Assembly (NCBI GenBank): GCA_902629125.1
Contig: CACOPQ010000024.1
Coordinates: 1 to 34,851, forward strand
DNA: 34,851 nucleotides
Direction of reading: 5' to 3'
DNA from: an uncultured Alphaproteobacteria bacterium
GTDB taxonomy: Bacteria > Pseudomonadota > Alphaproteobacteria > Thalassobaculales > Thalassobaculaceae
In this document: positions 1 through 9,503 of the stretch, one piece after another
Layout: every line of letters begins with the position of its first letter
How positions within the stretch are numbered: the first letter of the stretch is position 1
Notes under the pieces: generated by a model
Seen by the model: only the letters and a program-made list of their open reading frames with translations
Told to the model about the DNA's origin: nothing
Database searches by the model: none
Translations under genes and position numbers: made by a program

Positions 1-1
1 A

Positions 2-1003
2 GAACTATCCGCAGAACAAATTACCAAAATTTCAATAGAATTCTCTGAGTTGACACCGATAGCCGAAAAAATTAACGAAGTACGCTCGCTCGAAAAAGAA
101 CTTGATGAGAACAATTCACTTGCGAATGAAAATGCGCACGACAAGGAATTATTAGCGCTAGTGCAGACTGAAATAGACGAATTAATAAAAACTATCAGTG
201 TTATCCGTAAGGAATTGGAACGCCTTTTGTTGCCTAAAGACGAAATAGATGAAAAAAATGCTATATTAGAGGTAAGAGCGGGAACCGGTGGAGATGAAGC
301 AGCGCTTTTTGCCACAGAACTTTTTTCTATGTATCAGAAGTATTCATCACTTAAAGGGTGGCGCTTCGATATTCTGGAAGTATCAGAAAATGACCTTGGA
401 GGCTATCGTGAAGCTATTGCGTCAATCACTGGTAGATCAGTATTTGCTTGTTTGAAATTTGAGTCGGGTGTCCACCGGGTTCAGCGTGTACCTACTACTG
501 AATCAGGCGGAAGAATACATACATCTGCAGCCACGGTTGCTGTACTCCCTGAAGCCGAGGAAGTGGATATACATATCGACGACAAAGATCTGCGTATCGA
601 TATATTTAGAGCCAGTGGTCCTGGCGGACAATCTGTAAATACTACAGACAGTGCAGTTAGAATTACTCATTTACCTACAGGGATCGTTGTTTCTCAACAA
701 GATGAAAAGTCTCAACATAAAAACAAAGCTAAAGGAATGAAAATATTGCGAGCGAGAGTTTTCGATTTTGAACGGACCAAACTAGAGAAAGAACGTGCAG
801 CGGATCGTAAAGAACAGGTAGGAACCGGAGATAGATCTGAAAGAATTAGAACATATAACTTCCCGCAGGGACGGGTAACCGATCATCGAATAAATTTAAC
901 ATTATATAAGATTGATAAAGTTATATCAGGGGAGGCTCTTGATGATATAGTAAATGGTTTAACTGCTACGGAGGAGGCGGCTCGACTGGCTGCAATGGCG
1001 TGA
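2..1003 (+). CDS. prfA: Peptide chain release factor 1 (RF1), 5'-truncated by the window edge
   Basis: RF1 reads UAA and UAG in the ribosomal A site and triggers hydrolysis of peptidyl-tRNA. The frame is open from base 2. A TTG at 50 is not the real start, because the 16 codons before it still align with the RF1 N-terminal helical domain; about 20-25 residues should lie upstream, given a family length near 355-360. The codon-recognition tripeptide is Pro-Thr-Thr (bases 491-499, PxT motif; E. coli has PAT) inside the conserved RVPxTES context. The catalytic Gly-Gly-Gln loop is at 623-631, followed by the conserved [13 protein letters not shown] stretch. The QHKNKAKGM and [11 protein letters not shown] blocks are intact. 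PrmC, which methylates the GGQ glutamine, starts 3 bases after the stop, so the two are probably co-transcribed. The PxT motif separates this from RF2 (SPF). Confidence 0.98.
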   Translation, partial: ELSAEQITKISIEFSELTPIAEKINEVRSLEKELDENNSLANENAHDKELLALVQTEIDELIKTISVIRKELERLLLPKDEIDEKNAILEVRAGTGGDEAALFATELFSMYQKYSSLKGWRFDILEVSENDLGGYREAIASITGRSVFACLKFESGVHRVQRVPTTESGGRIHTSAATVAVLPEAEEVDIHIDDKDLRIDIFRASGPGGQSVNTTDSAVRITHLPTGIVVSQQDEKSQHKNKAKGMKILRARVFDFERTKLEKERAADRKEQVGTGDRSERIRTYNFPQGRVTDHRINLTLYKIDKVISGEALDDIVNGLTATEEAARLAAMA

Positions 1004-1006
1004 CTT

Positions 1007-1894
1007 ATGGTTGAGAATCAGATCACATGGCTTCAGCCTGGTTATAGAGTAAATGAAGTCCTCAATATAGCCGTTACAAAATTCAAAGCTGCTGGAGTTG
1101 CGCAACCTGTTAGCGACGCACGTATCTTACTCGGGCATAGTTTAAACAAACCAAATGAAAGATTTTATGGCAGAGAGAACGATGTAATTCAAAGTGAGCA
1201 TTTAGATGATTTCAGTAAAAAAATTTTGCGACGTTGTAAAAGAGAACCCGTCTCGAAAATTATAGGAGTTAAAGAATTTTGGAGTCTCGAGCTCCAAGTA
1301 GCGCCATATGTGCTTGATCCCCGACCAGATAGCGAAACTTTAATAGAAGCTGCTGTAAAGCAATTCCCAGACAAAAATAGAATTTTAAAGATTTTAGATT
1401 TGGGAACTGGTTCAGGCTGTCTGTTATTGGCAGCACTAAAAGAATGGCCTCATTCATATGGTATAGGAATAGATATCGACTATCGCTGCGTTGAACTCGC
1501 AAAAATAAACGCGAGGAGAAATGGGTTAAACAACAGAGTAAAATTTCAAACAGGAAATTGGGCAAGTAATTTAGACGAAAAATTCGATATTATTTTATGC
1601 AATCCGCCATATATAACGGCCAATGAAATAGCTACGTTAGATGAAGAAGTTCGATTATATGAGCCAAAAAGAGCATTAAATGGTGGCCCAACAGGTTTAG
1701 ACTGCTACACTGAACTTGCCCCTCAATTTTCAAATTTATTGTCCGCTGAAGGGCTTATATTTTTGGAGGTAGGATTTGATCAGAAAAAACAAATCTTAGG
1801 CATTATGAGAAGTAATAACCTCGAATTGATCAAAATAGAAAAAGATTTGGCTCAAAGAGACCGGTGTTTAATTTTATCTGATAAACACTGTTGA
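1007..1894 (+). CDS. prmC: Peptide chain release factor N5-glutamine methyltransferase
   Basis: PrmC transfers a methyl group from S-adenosylmethionine to the side-chain amide of the GGQ glutamine in release factors, raising termination efficiency. The protein has 295 residues, normal for the family. The N-terminal helical domain (about 1-85) leads to the conserved EFWSL and PRPDSE segments (about 90-110). SAM motif I is DLGTGSG at 131-137, and the diagnostic NPPY motif that binds the glutamine amide is at 199-202. The ATG at 1007 lies 3 bases after the prfA stop. It is the usual downstream partner of prfA, and its substrate is the product of that gene. Confidence 0.97.
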   Translation: MVENQITWLQPGYRVNEVLNIAVTKFKAAGVAQPVSDARILLGHSLNKPNERFYGRENDVIQSEHLDDFSKKILRRCKREPVSKIIGVKEFWSLELQVAPYVLDPRPDSETLIEAAVKQFPDKNRILKILDLGTGSGCLLLAALKEWPHSYGIGIDIDYRCVELAKINARRNGLNNRVKFQTGNWASNLDEKFDIILCNPPYITANEIATLDEEVRLYEPKRALNGGPTGLDCYTELAPQFSNLLSAEGLIFLEVGFDQKKQILGIMRSNNLELIKIEKDLAQRDRCLILSDKHC

Positions 1895-2035
1895 CCAAAC
1901 GAATAAATTAGGCTTTGATCTGGCAATGGTCGTTTAAACACCAATTATTGATAGCTTGAACTAGAAAAGAGCTTCAACTATACCGTCCAATCAAAAAAAC
2001 AGACTGATGGGTAGGATTATATCATTAGACTAACT

Positions 2036-2053
2036 GCGGGGTTTTAACTCCGC
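2036..2053 (+). other. Short hairpin upstream of the DUF4167 gene
   Basis: A 6-bp stem (GCGGGG/CTCCGC, one G-T wobble) with a 6-base loop sits 30 bases before the DUF4167 start codon. No T-run follows, so it is a poor fit to an intrinsic terminator of prfA-prmC. It may be a leader structure or chance. The rest of the 189-base gap shows nothing I recognise. Confidence 0.3.
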
Positions 2054-2083
2054 CAACTTTAATTAAAATGGAAAAGCTTAGCG

Positions 2084-2773
2084 ATGAGACAAGGTTCGCA
2101 CTCAAAAAGAAATAGAGGCAGGGGCGGAAATAGGCGTTCTGGAACACCAGGACGAAATCATACATTTGATAGTAATGGACCAGATATTCGCATTAGGGGT
2201 AATGCGCACCAAGTTCATGAAAAATATATGAATCTTGCCAGAGAAGCTTCCACGAATGGTGAAGCGGTTCTCGCCGAAAGTTATTTCCAACACGCAGAAC
2301 ATTATTATCGCATTTTGAGTGCATTTACTGATGAAGCAAATAATGAACAGAATAAGAACCGCGCAACTCAACCGGGCTCGAATGAAAATAACAATCACGG
2401 CCAGCAAGAAATACCAACTACTCAATCGGCGTCAAAAAATGGAACGGAAAAACTTGCCAACAACAATGGCGTAGAGGTCAACGAAGAAAGTGCGACAGTC
2501 ATTAAACCCGAGAAAGAAGACTCGCAAGATGATTTATTAAGTCTCGATGACGGTGAACCAAAGGAGGAGTCAATACAGCAGGAAGAACCCGCTCTCGCAC
2601 TAAGGAGTGACGAACGCCTGAACATTGACTTGGCAAGCGAGGGCGATCGATCAACTAAGGGTGGCAGCTCACGTTTAAGGTTAGAGAAAGCTGAAGGTGC
2701 AGAAGGAGCGTCAAATTTGAGAAGACGGCGTGTGGTCCGAAATAATCGACAAAGTAACTCAGCTGATAATTAA
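2084..2773 (+). CDS. DUF4167 domain protein
   Basis: A 229-residue protein of unknown function, typical of Alphaproteobacteria and commonly found between prmC and clpB, as here. Residues about 1-30 are rich in Arg, Gly, Asn and Ser and look like a nucleic-acid-binding tail. The conserved core (about 35-80) contains RIRGNAHQVHEKY and the AxSYFQHAEHYYRI helix that defines the family. The rest is low-complexity: acidic and Gln/Asn/Glu-rich (about 90-175), then basic with an RRRR run near the C terminus. The composition suggests disorder around one small helical domain. Ribosome or RNA association is an inference from the Arg/Gly-rich end only. The start follows a GGAAAAG ribosome-binding site. 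Confidence 0.9.
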   Translation: MRQGSHSKRNRGRGGNRRSGTPGRNHTFDSNGPDIRIRGNAHQVHEKYMNLAREASTNGEAVLAESYFQHAEHYYRILSAFTDEANNEQNKNRATQPGSNENNNHGQQEIPTTQSASKNGTEKLANNNGVEVNEESATVIKPEKEDSQDDLLSLDDGEPKEESIQQEEPALALRSDERLNIDLASEGDRSTKGGSSRLRLEKAEGAEGASNLRRRRVVRNNRQSNSADN

Positions 2774-2896
2774 CCAAAACAATCAACAAACTTATACCGT
2801 TAAATATTTTGCTACGAAAATGTTCCCGGAGTTTATTATTCCCTATAACCGGATGCATCTTATTGTCAGCGGGATAAATAAAAGTCTTCTAATTAG

Positions 2897-2924
2897 CTTG
2901 CCAAAAGCACAAAGCTCCCCATAT
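2897..2924 (+). promoter_or_regulatory. Putative sigma-32 (RpoH) heat-shock promoter of clpB
   Basis: CTTGCC at 2897-2902 is followed, after 14 bases, by CCCCATAT at 2917-2924. This agrees well with the RpoH consensus (CTTG at -35, CCCCATnT at -10; spacing also acceptable for alphaproteobacterial RpoH). It would start transcription near 2930, giving a leader of about 70 bases before clpB, a classic heat-shock gene. This is the main thing seen in the 230-base gap between the DUF4167 gene and clpB. Confidence 0.7.
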
Positions 2925-3003
2925 GACGGATATCTCGAAAGCACTGTGATAAGGGGCTAGAAAGCTCCAAACAATCCACAGAGTAGGAAGAATAGTAAGG
3001 TAT

Positions 3004-5577
3004 ATGGAAACTTTTACCAAAAAAGCGAAAACGGTACTTGTTGATGCAGAGAGGTTAGCTGTCAATTCAAGAAACCAGCAATTGACACCTGAACATCTTC
3101 TTAAGGTTTTATTATCTGACAGCGACACGCAATATATGCAATTAGTGAGAGATTCCGGTGGGAACCTCGAAAACATAACCATTGATCTCGACGCTGAATT
3201 AAATAAGTTGCCAAAAGTAATGGTCGAAGGGCAGCTTAATCCTTTGCCTACGCGACAATTCCAGGCTCTTATTAAACTTGCAAAAAAAACTTGCAAACAA
3301 TCAGAGCGTAAAATGATTACTCCAGATGACCTACTTCTCTCAATTGCTATGATAGATGATTCAATTTCTTCAACTATTCTCAATAAAAATGGGGTTTCAA
3401 AAACCGCACTGAAAAAGAAGACTGACGAAAAAAGACAGTCGGCATCATTTGATAGTAATTCTTTACAGGATGGGCAAAGCGCACTTATCAAATACACGCA
3501 GGACGTTACTGAGGCCGCAATTGACGGCAGGCTGGACCCAGTAATTGGGCGCGAAGAGGAAATTAAAAGGACTATACAGGTCATTTGTCGACGAACAAAA
3601 AACAATCCTGTCTTAATCGGTGACCCTGGTGTTGGCAAAACCGCAATTGTTGAAGGACTTGCCGCGAGAATTGTAAATGCTGATGTTCCCAAGGGATTAC
3701 GAAATAAGCGACTTCTAAGCCTTGACCTTGGGTTGCTTATAGCTGGTGCGAAATTCAGGGGTGAATTTGAAGAGAGATTGAAAAGTGTACTTAGAGAAAT
3801 CGAGGAATCAAACGGCGGAATAATATTGTTCATCGATGAGCTCCACACATTGGTGGGAGCCGGCGCTGCCGACGGAGCCATGGACGCGTCAAATATGCTT
3901 AAGCCGGCACTGGCACGCGGTACTTTGCATTGTTTAGGTGCCACTACACTGGACGAATATCGCAAATATATTGAAAAGGATGCTGCATTAGCGAGGCGAT
4001 TTCAATCAATACTTGTAGAAGAGCCAAACCAAGAGCAAAGTATATCGATTCTGCGGGGGCTTCGTGAAAAATACGAACTACACCACGGCGTTAAGATTCT
4101 TGATAGCGCATTAGTGACAGCTGTAAAACTATCCAACCGGCACATTACCCAACGTTTTTTGCCAGACAAGGCTATTGATCTTGTAGATGAAGCCGCCTCA
4201 GCTAGAAGAATGGAAATAGACTCAAAACCTGAAGTCATCGATAAATTAGAGAGGGAAATTGTTCAACTAAAGATAGAGCAGGAAGCATTAAAAAAAGAAC
4301 TAACTACGGACAATCGACAACGCGTTGAGACGCTAGAAGAACAGTTGATTAAACTTCAAACTCAAAGTGACAAGCTCTCTAAACAATGGGGAACAGAAGT
4401 TGCACTAGTGGATCAAACACGTAAGTTGCAAGAAAATTTGGAAAACGCAAGGCACTCTCTTACCTTAGCTCAACGAGCTGGTAACTTTGAAAAAGCAAGC
4501 GAAATTCTATACTCTATCATCCCTAAAATCGAACAGCAGCTAGAGCTTGCAAAGAAAAGCTCTAAACAAAAAATGGTTAAAGAAGAAGTGACTGAGAACG
4601 ATATCGCTTTAATCATATCAAGATGGACAGGAATACCGGTCGATAAAATGATGGCTGAAGAAAAAAAGAAGCTCCTCTCCATGGAGAATATATTGAGCCA
4701 ACGTGTGATTGGACAAAAGGCAGCGATAAAAGCAGTTGCAGACTCCATCCGTAGGTCTAGGGTCGGGCTAAAAGACCCCAAAAAGCCAATTGGGTCATTT
4801 CTTTTCCTTGGCCCCACCGGTGTGGGGAAAACCGAGCTTAGCAAGGCAGTTGCAGAGTTCCTTTTTGACAACGAGGATGCAATTGTCAGAATTGATATGT
4901 CTGAATTCATGGAGAAACACAGCGTTGCAAGACTTATAGGTGCTCCACCAGGATATGTTGGTTTTGAAGAGGGGGGCCTCCTCACCGAACAAGTCCGGCG
5001 AAGACCATATCAAATTATTCTCTTTGATGAGATAGAAAAAGCCCATAGTGACGTTATGAACCTATTGCTTCAGGTTCTTGACGAGGGACGCCTAACTGAT
5101 AGCCACGGTAGAACGGTAAGTTTTAAGAATACTTTGATAATACTCACCTCAAATCTTGGAGCTCAATATTTAGCAAACCAAGGTGAAACCCAAACAAGCC
5201 GAGATACTGAAAACTTAGTAAAGAACGAAGTAAAAAACTACTTACGCCCCGAATTTATAAACAGGTTAGATGATATCATAGTATTTTCCAGACTTAGCCA
5301 AATCGACATGGATCAAATTGTTACCACTCAGATAAAGCACTTACAGGGACTACTGGATGATAAGGGAATACAGATCTCCATTGACGAGAAAGCTAAACAA
5401 TGGATCTCCAGAGAAGGTTATGACCCAATATACGGCGCTCGTCCACTTAAGCGCCTGATACAAAAGAAATTATACAATGCTATTGCGAATGAACTAATAG
5501 AAGGTGAAAATCAAGATATGTCCCATATGAAAATTACACTATCTGAGGATCAATTTAAACTTGTTACACAACAGTAA
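3004..5577 (+). CDS. clpB: ATP-dependent chaperone ClpB (protein disaggregase)
   Basis: ClpB is a hexameric AAA+ machine that threads aggregated proteins through its pore together with DnaK/DnaJ/GrpE. The 857 residues match the family length. Visible in order: Clp-N repeats (about 1-145); NBD1 with Walker A GDPGVGKT (206-213) and Walker B LFIDE (275-279); a coiled-coil middle domain (about 405-525), which separates ClpB from ClpA and ClpX; NBD2 with Walker A GPTGVGKT (603-610); and a C-terminal D2-small domain containing [10 protein letters not shown]. The start has TAAGG four bases upstream. A sigma-32-like promoter lies about 100 bases upstream. There is no IGF/L loop of the ClpP-binding type that I can see. 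Confidence 0.98.
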   Translation: METFTKKAKTVLVDAERLAVNSRNQQLTPEHLLKVLLSDSDTQYMQLVRDSGGNLENITIDLDAELNKLPKVMVEGQLNPLPTRQFQALIKLAKKTCKQSERKMITPDDLLLSIAMIDDSISSTILNKNGVSKTALKKKTDEKRQSASFDSNSLQDGQSALIKYTQDVTEAAIDGRLDPVIGREEEIKRTIQVICRRTKNNPVLIGDPGVGKTAIVEGLAARIVNADVPKGLRNKRLLSLDLGLLIAGAKFRGEFEERLKSVLREIEESNGGIILFIDELHTLVGAGAADGAMDASNMLKPALARGTLHCLGATTLDEYRKYIEKDAALARRFQSILVEEPNQEQSISILRGLREKYELHHGVKILDSALVTAVKLSNRHITQRFLPDKAIDLVDEAASARRMEIDSKPEVIDKLEREIVQLKIEQEALKKELTTDNRQRVETLEEQLIKLQTQSDKLSKQWGTEVALVDQTRKLQENLENARHSLTLAQRAGNFEKASEILYSIIPKIEQQLELAKKSSKQKMVKEEVTENDIALIISRWTGIPVDKMMAEEKKKLLSMENILSQRVIGQKAAIKAVADSIRRSRVGLKDPKKPIGSFLFLGPTGVGKTELSKAVAEFLFDNEDAIVRIDMSEFMEKHSVARLIGAPPGYVGFEEGGLLTEQVRRRPYQIILFDEIEKAHSDVMNLLLQVLDEGRLTDSHGRTVSFKNTLIILTSNLGAQYLANQGETQTSRDTENLVKNEVKNYLRPEFINRLDDIIVFSRLSQIDMDQIVTTQIKHLQGLLDDKGIQISIDEKAKQWISREGYDPIYGARPLKRLIQKKLYNAIANELIEGENQDMSHMKITLSEDQFKLVTQQ

Positions 5578-5599
5578 TCAAAGGGCACCTCTAACAAAA

Positions 5600-6064
5600 T
5601 TAAGCATCTTTGCGTTCTTTATCCATTCGGTTTCTATAATCCCAACTCATAAGGTTTGATGGGGTAATTCTGATTATTACTTCTTCGGATGCCCCACGCA
5701 TAAGCCAAGCTTTAAATGGCGTCTTTGAATTCCCTAAAAAGCGGTCGTGTAAGTTTTCCAGCGTTTTCCCGCTAGGGTCATGACCCAAAACAGCCAGTCC
5801 TTGCCCCCTAACCCCATGATATGGTGGTGCATCAGGAGAGACTTCGAACGCACACTTATTGTTTTCTTTTAGTATCTGAATTACTCTTGACTTTTCTTTG
5901 CTGGCGCAAATTATCATGCCATCCTCATAAAAAAACCATAACGATGCTATCAAAGGCCATCCACGAGCCGATATGATGGCGAGCTTTAACGGAACAACGG
6001 AAGTATCAAGATATGACCCAATTTTCTGCATATCCCAAGGTCCAGTAATCTTTATTTTTGACAT
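5600..6064 (-). CDS. Pyridoxamine 5'-phosphate oxidase-like flavin-binding protein
   Basis: A 154-residue protein of the FMN-binding split-barrel superfamily. The pattern is PLIASLWFFYEDGMIICASKEKSRVIQILKENNK broken by typical turns: strand, basic residues, then a helix after strand 4, as in PNPOx-like proteins (about residues 36-70). A conserved GVRGQG turn follows (about 83-88). It is too short and lacks the C-terminal segment of true PdxH, so vitamin B6 synthesis is unlikely. Related proteins bind FMN, F420 or heme and reduce assorted substrates, so the substrate is unknown. It converges on clpB and is divergent from the glutamine synthetase homologue, with 140 bases between their starts. 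Confidence 0.8.
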   Translation of the reverse strand: MSKIKITGPWDMQKIGSYLDTSVVPLKLAIISARGWPLIASLWFFYEDGMIICASKEKSRVIQILKENNKCAFEVSPDAPPYHGVRGQGLAVLGHDPSGKTLENLHDRFLGNSKTPFKAWLMRGASEEVIIRITPSNLMSWDYRNRMDKERKDA

Positions 6065-6121
6065 TTCATCTCGCCTCTTAGGCTAAAACTGCTTGTTTTA
6101 TCTTTACGTGAATTTTCTGTG

Positions 6122-6135
6122 ATAATAATTATTAT
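6122..6135. repeat. AT-only palindrome in a divergent promoter region
   Basis: ATAATAATTATTAT is a perfect 14-bp palindrome between the divergent PNPOx-like and glutamine synthetase-like genes. It could be an operator, but an AT-only palindrome in AT-rich DNA is weak evidence. Confidence 0.25.
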
Positions 6136-6204
6136 ATCAACCTAATTTCCACTATTTATCTGCTTAACGTAGTTCTATTTTTTCTATTGTGAAGAGTGTT
6201 AGAC

Positions 6205-7563
6205 ATGTACAAAAAAAAAATCGAAACGATTGCTGAAGCTTGTTCTGCTCTGAAAGCATGCAAACTACCTTACGGAAAAGTAGCAGTTACCGATATGGAT
6301 GGTATTCTGCGAGGAAAATATATGTCAAAAAAGAAGTTATTGAACGCTTTAAACAAAGGATTTGGGTTTTGCGATGTCATTTTAGGGTGGGACTCTAATG
6401 ATCAGATTTACGACGATATAAAATACACGGGTTGGAACTCGGGTTTTCCAGATGCACAAGTCATCCCTATACCCGAAACCGGTCGGTTTATTCCTTTTGA
6501 AAACAACTTACTGTTTTTTTTAGCCGAATTTTATGGAAATGCGTCCAAACTTTGTCCAAGATCCGTACTGAAAAAAGTGGTTAAAAAAGGCGAAGCACTC
6601 GGTTTTTCAGCACTAGCCGGCGCTGAATACGAGTACTTTTTGTTTCAAGAAACACCCGAGACTGTACGCGCCAAAAATTATAGAAACTTGACGCCCTTTA
6701 CTCCAGGAAACTTTGGCTACTCTGTAATAAGGAACTCTGTAAACTCGGATTTTCATAACGAATTTTTAGAGATGTGTGAATTAATAGATATTCCACTCGA
6801 AGGTTATCACACAGAAACTGGTCCGGGGGTATTAGAAGCCGCACTGGCACCCGATTGTATTCTCAATGCTGCTGATAAGGCCACTTTATTTAAAACATTC
6901 ACAAAAATATTTGCGCAACGACGCGAACTTATGGCCACATTTATGGCGAAATGGTCAACAGAACACCCTGGCCAATCGGGTCACATACATCTTTCCTTAA
7001 AGAATGAGGAGAAGCAAAATATTTTCTTCGACCCCTCTAAGCCATTGAATATAAGCGATGAAATGCGGTGGTTTATAGGGGGTCAACAAAAGCTGATGCC
7101 TGAATTAATAGCAATGGTGGCTCCGACTATAAACTCGTATCGGCGACTTATTCCAAATTACTGGGCACCTGTCGATAATAGTTGGGGTGTAGACAATCGA
7201 ACAGCTTCTCTCAGAGTTATACCTGGAACCCCTAGTAGTCAGCGGGTGGAGTATAGATTAGCATCTGCAGACTCAAATCCATATCTTGCAATGTCAGTAG
7301 CTTTAGGATCAGGGTTATGGGGAATAGAAAACAAAATCGAACCTACGAAATCAATAAATGAAGCTGTTGGGGAACACGGTATTAAGCCGCTTCCATCCAG
7401 CCTTGGCGACGCGTCCGACAGTCTTAGAAAATCAAAAGTTGCCAAATTTCTCTTCGGGAGCGAGTTCATAGAACATTTTTGCACAACCCGCGAAAAAGAA
7501 GAGGAACTACACCGAAAATATGTGGACGAGTGGCAATTACAACGCTATTTCGAGATAATTTAG
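6205..7563 (+). CDS. Glutamine synthetase family protein (probable gamma-glutamyl-amide ligase)
   Basis: Members of this family activate glutamate with ATP and join ammonia or an amine to it. Core motifs are present: GAEYEYFLF (metal-binding Glu pair, about residue 140), GPGVLEAAL (about 207), HIHLSL (about 260), then NSYRRLIPNYWAP and NRTASLRV (ATP and glutamate binding), and VEYRLASADSNPYLA. The adenylylation Tyr loop of housekeeping GlnA is not visible, and the N-terminal part resembles GlnA-like gamma-glutamylpolyamine or alkylamide ligases (PuuA/IpuC type). I therefore expect an amine other than ammonia, but the substrate is unknown. I chose ATG 6205 because GAAGAG sits 8 bases upstream; an in-frame GTG at 6196 would add three residues. 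It stands alone, so context does not name the amine. Confidence 0.88.
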   Translation: MYKKKIETIAEACSALKACKLPYGKVAVTDMDGILRGKYMSKKKLLNALNKGFGFCDVILGWDSNDQIYDDIKYTGWNSGFPDAQVIPIPETGRFIPFENNLLFFLAEFYGNASKLCPRSVLKKVVKKGEALGFSALAGAEYEYFLFQETPETVRAKNYRNLTPFTPGNFGYSVIRNSVNSDFHNEFLEMCELIDIPLEGYHTETGPGVLEAALAPDCILNAADKATLFKTFTKIFAQRRELMATFMAKWSTEHPGQSGHIHLSLKNEEKQNIFFDPSKPLNISDEMRWFIGGQQKLMPELIAMVAPTINSYRRLIPNYWAPVDNSWGVDNRTASLRVIPGTPSSQRVEYRLASADSNPYLAMSVALGSGLWGIENKIEPTKSINEAVGEHGIKPLPSSLGDASDSLRKSKVAKFLFGSEFIEHFCTTREKEEELHRKYVDEWQLQRYFEII

Positions 7564-7631
7564 TTACCAACTAATTCCATTACTCAGGAGCAATAACAAA
7601 TCGATATTCTTAAAACCGACTAAAGCGTGTC

Positions 7632-8087
7632 CTACACAAGTTTTTCTCGTACAACACCACTTGCCTTGGAAAAGTCCATTTGCCCTGGATATTTTTGCTT
7701 GAGTAGAGCCATAGTCTTGCCCATGTCTTTTATCGTTTTTGCATCAACCTCCAATATCGCATCTTGTATAGCCGCCTGAAGTGCCTCGCCCTCCAATTGG
7801 CAAGGCATAAAACGCCGGATCACATCTATTTCTTCTTGTTCTCTCTGGGCAAGCTCTAAGCGACCACCTTGCTCATAAAGACGAATGGATTCTCTTCTCT
7901 GTTTCACCATCGTATTAAATAATGCCAGCACTTGGTCATCCGATATCCCGTCCGATTCTCCATCTGTTCGTGCACAGATGTCTTGATCCTTAATTGAAGC
8001 TAAAATTAATCGAATCGTCCCTAGAGCACACTTATCTTTCGTTTTCATAGCACTCTTGAGGGCATTATTTAGTTCAGAACGTAACAA
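7632..8087 (-). CDS. GatB/YqeY domain protein
   Basis: About 151 residues, the normal size for free-standing YqeY proteins, which share the tRNA-binding tail domain of the amidotransferase subunit GatB. The conserved parts are all present: a start resembling MLRxxLNxALKxAMK, the TIRLILASIKDQDI helix, MVKQRRESIRLYEQGGR, and the C-terminal KDMGKTMALLKQKYPGQMD signature. I chose a TTG start at 8087, which has GAGGAAAGG nine bases upstream and gives the family N terminus exactly; the frame stays open to an ATG at 8129, but that adds 14 unrelated residues. It is divergent from carA, a common alphaproteobacterial arrangement. Its precise role is unknown; tRNA-linked amidotransfer is inferred from the domain. 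Confidence 0.93.
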   Translation of the reverse strand: MLRSELNNALKSAMKTKDKCALGTIRLILASIKDQDICARTDGESDGISDDQVLALFNTMVKQRRESIRLYEQGGRLELAQREQEEIDVIRRFMPCQLEGEALQAAIQDAILEVDAKTIKDMGKTMALLKQKYPGQMDFSKASGVVREKLV

Positions 8088-8282
8088 ATCTAGGCACCTT
8101 TCCTCAACCAATAAGCATGATTGAAACAATTTTTTGGCTTATAAGTGGTGAATTCCGATAAAAAGGCAAGTTTTTTATTTGCTAGCCGCGACACTGAGAT
8201 TTTATATCGTGAATCCGGGGTTGACCAGGATGTTTCTTTAGCGTATCCAACCTTGCTACAGTCATTCGAGGATTATGCATCT

Positions 8283-9503
8283 ATGTCGGACGCCAAAGCG
8301 ACCGTTCCTTCCGAAAAGCGACGTGTAGAGCAACCAGCTAGTGCTAATGCGATACTGGTGCTCGCGGATGGGACCGTTTTTTGGGGTCACGGGGTCGGCT
8401 TGGAAAACGATATTGTTGGCGAAGTCTGCTTCAACACATCAATGACCGGTTACCAAGAAATTATCACTGATCCATCTTATGCTGGCCAGATAATAACTTT
8501 CACCTTCCCACATATTGGGAACGTGGGAACAAATCTTGATGATTTAGAGCGCGAGACTGCCGCCGCAGCAGGGATCATACTAAAATCTGATATCACTGCG
8601 CCTTCAAACTACAGAGCAGCCCAAGATTTTTCTTGTTGGTTAGCGAGCACCGGTTTGACTGGTATAGCAGGTATAGATACGAGAAATTTAACCCGCCGTA
8701 TAAGGCACTTTGGCGCTATGAACGGTATTATTTCATTTTCTAGTCAAAAATTTTTTGATGTCGACGAACTTACGATTAAAGCGCAGAAGCATCCAAGTTT
8801 GTCAGGGATGGATTTAGCCTCAGTTGTGTCAACTAGAGAATTAGAAAAATGGTCAACTGGAATTTGGAAGTTCGGCTCTAAGGTAAACGATGATGGTTTT
8901 GAAAACACAGAACGAGAAGATTACCACATCGTGGCTATAGACTACGGAGCTAAACGAAATATCTTAAGAAATTTAGCACAACTCGGAGCGAAGGTTACAA
9001 CAGTGCCTTCAAATTTGAGTGCTAATGCAATACTAAACCTTCAACCAGATGGAATTTTTCTATCCAACGGGCCAGGAGATCCGGCGGCAACAGCCGAGTA
9101 TGCGGTTCCCATAATAAGAGATCTATTGAACACTAACACACCAATTTTTGGAATTTGCCTGGGTCATCAGCTACTGTCACTAGCACTTGGTGCCAAAACC
9201 GAAAAAATGAAGAACGGACATCGTGGCGCGAACCATCCTGTCAAGCAAATCAAAACTGGCAGAATAGAAATCACAAGTCAAAATCATGGCTTCGTTATAT
9301 CGGAGCAAACTTTGCCAGGATCCGCCACCATTACCCATAGATCATTGTTCGATGGATCCATCGAAGGATTTGAAATCGCTGAAAAAAATATTTTTTCTGT
9401 ACAATATCACCCAGAGGCATCGCCTGGTCCAACTGAGAGCGACTACCTCTTCCGTCAGTTCTTGGAAATAATTAAAAAAGCAAGGCTGTCAGATAATGCC
9501 TAA
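8283..9503 (+). CDS. carA: Carbamoyl-phosphate synthase small subunit (glutaminase)
   Basis: CarA hydrolyses glutamine and channels ammonia to CarB for carbamoyl phosphate, the precursor of pyrimidines and arginine. The N-terminal CPSase domain has [15 protein letters not shown] and [14 protein letters not shown]. The class I amidotransferase domain has SNGPGDP, the nucleophile Cys292 in GICLGHQ, and His376/Glu378 in QYHPEASPG (numbering from 8283). I chose ATG 8283, giving 406 residues, typical for the family. The frame stays open upstream to a GTG at 8145, which would add 46 residues with no family counterpart and would leave almost no room for promoters between carA and yqeY. A GAGG lies 11 bases before 8283, a slightly long spacing. 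The end overlaps carB by 8 bases, implying coupled translation. Confidence 0.95.
   Translation: MSDAKATVPSEKRRVEQPASANAILVLADGTVFWGHGVGLENDIVGEVCFNTSMTGYQEIITDPSYAGQIITFTFPHIGNVGTNLDDLERETAAAAGIILKSDITAPSNYRAAQDFSCWLASTGLTGIAGIDTRNLTRRIRHFGAMNGIISFSSQKFFDVDELTIKAQKHPSLSGMDLASVVSTRELEKWSTGIWKFGSKVNDDGFENTEREDYHIVAIDYGAKRNILRNLAQLGAKVTTVPSNLSANAILNLQPDGIFLSNGPGDPAATAEYAVPIIRDLLNTNTPIFGICLGHQLLSLALGAKTEKMKNGHRGANHPVKQIKTGRIEITSQNHGFVISEQTLPGSATITHRSLFDGSIEGFEIAEKNIFSVQYHPEASPGPTESDYLFRQFLEIIKKARLSDNA

Noticed and set aside
50-52. TTG as start codon of prfA
   Set aside because: The frame upstream to base 2 continues the RF1 N-terminal domain, so the gene begins outside the window.
2068-2115. A 15-codon open frame overlapping the DUF4167 start, as a leader peptide
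   Set aside because: No ribosome-binding site and no sign of regulatory codons; its first bases serve as the GGAAAAG ribosome-binding site of the real gene.
2889-3965. Long open frame on the minus strand opposite clpB
   Set aside because: It is antisense to the conserved N-terminal and first AAA+ domains of ClpB, and its Ser/Leu/Phe-rich translation matches no family I know; a shadow of the real gene.
8121-8145. TTGAAA and TATAAG as a sigma-70 promoter of carA
   Set aside because: Only 13 bases separate the two hexamers, too short for a functional pair.
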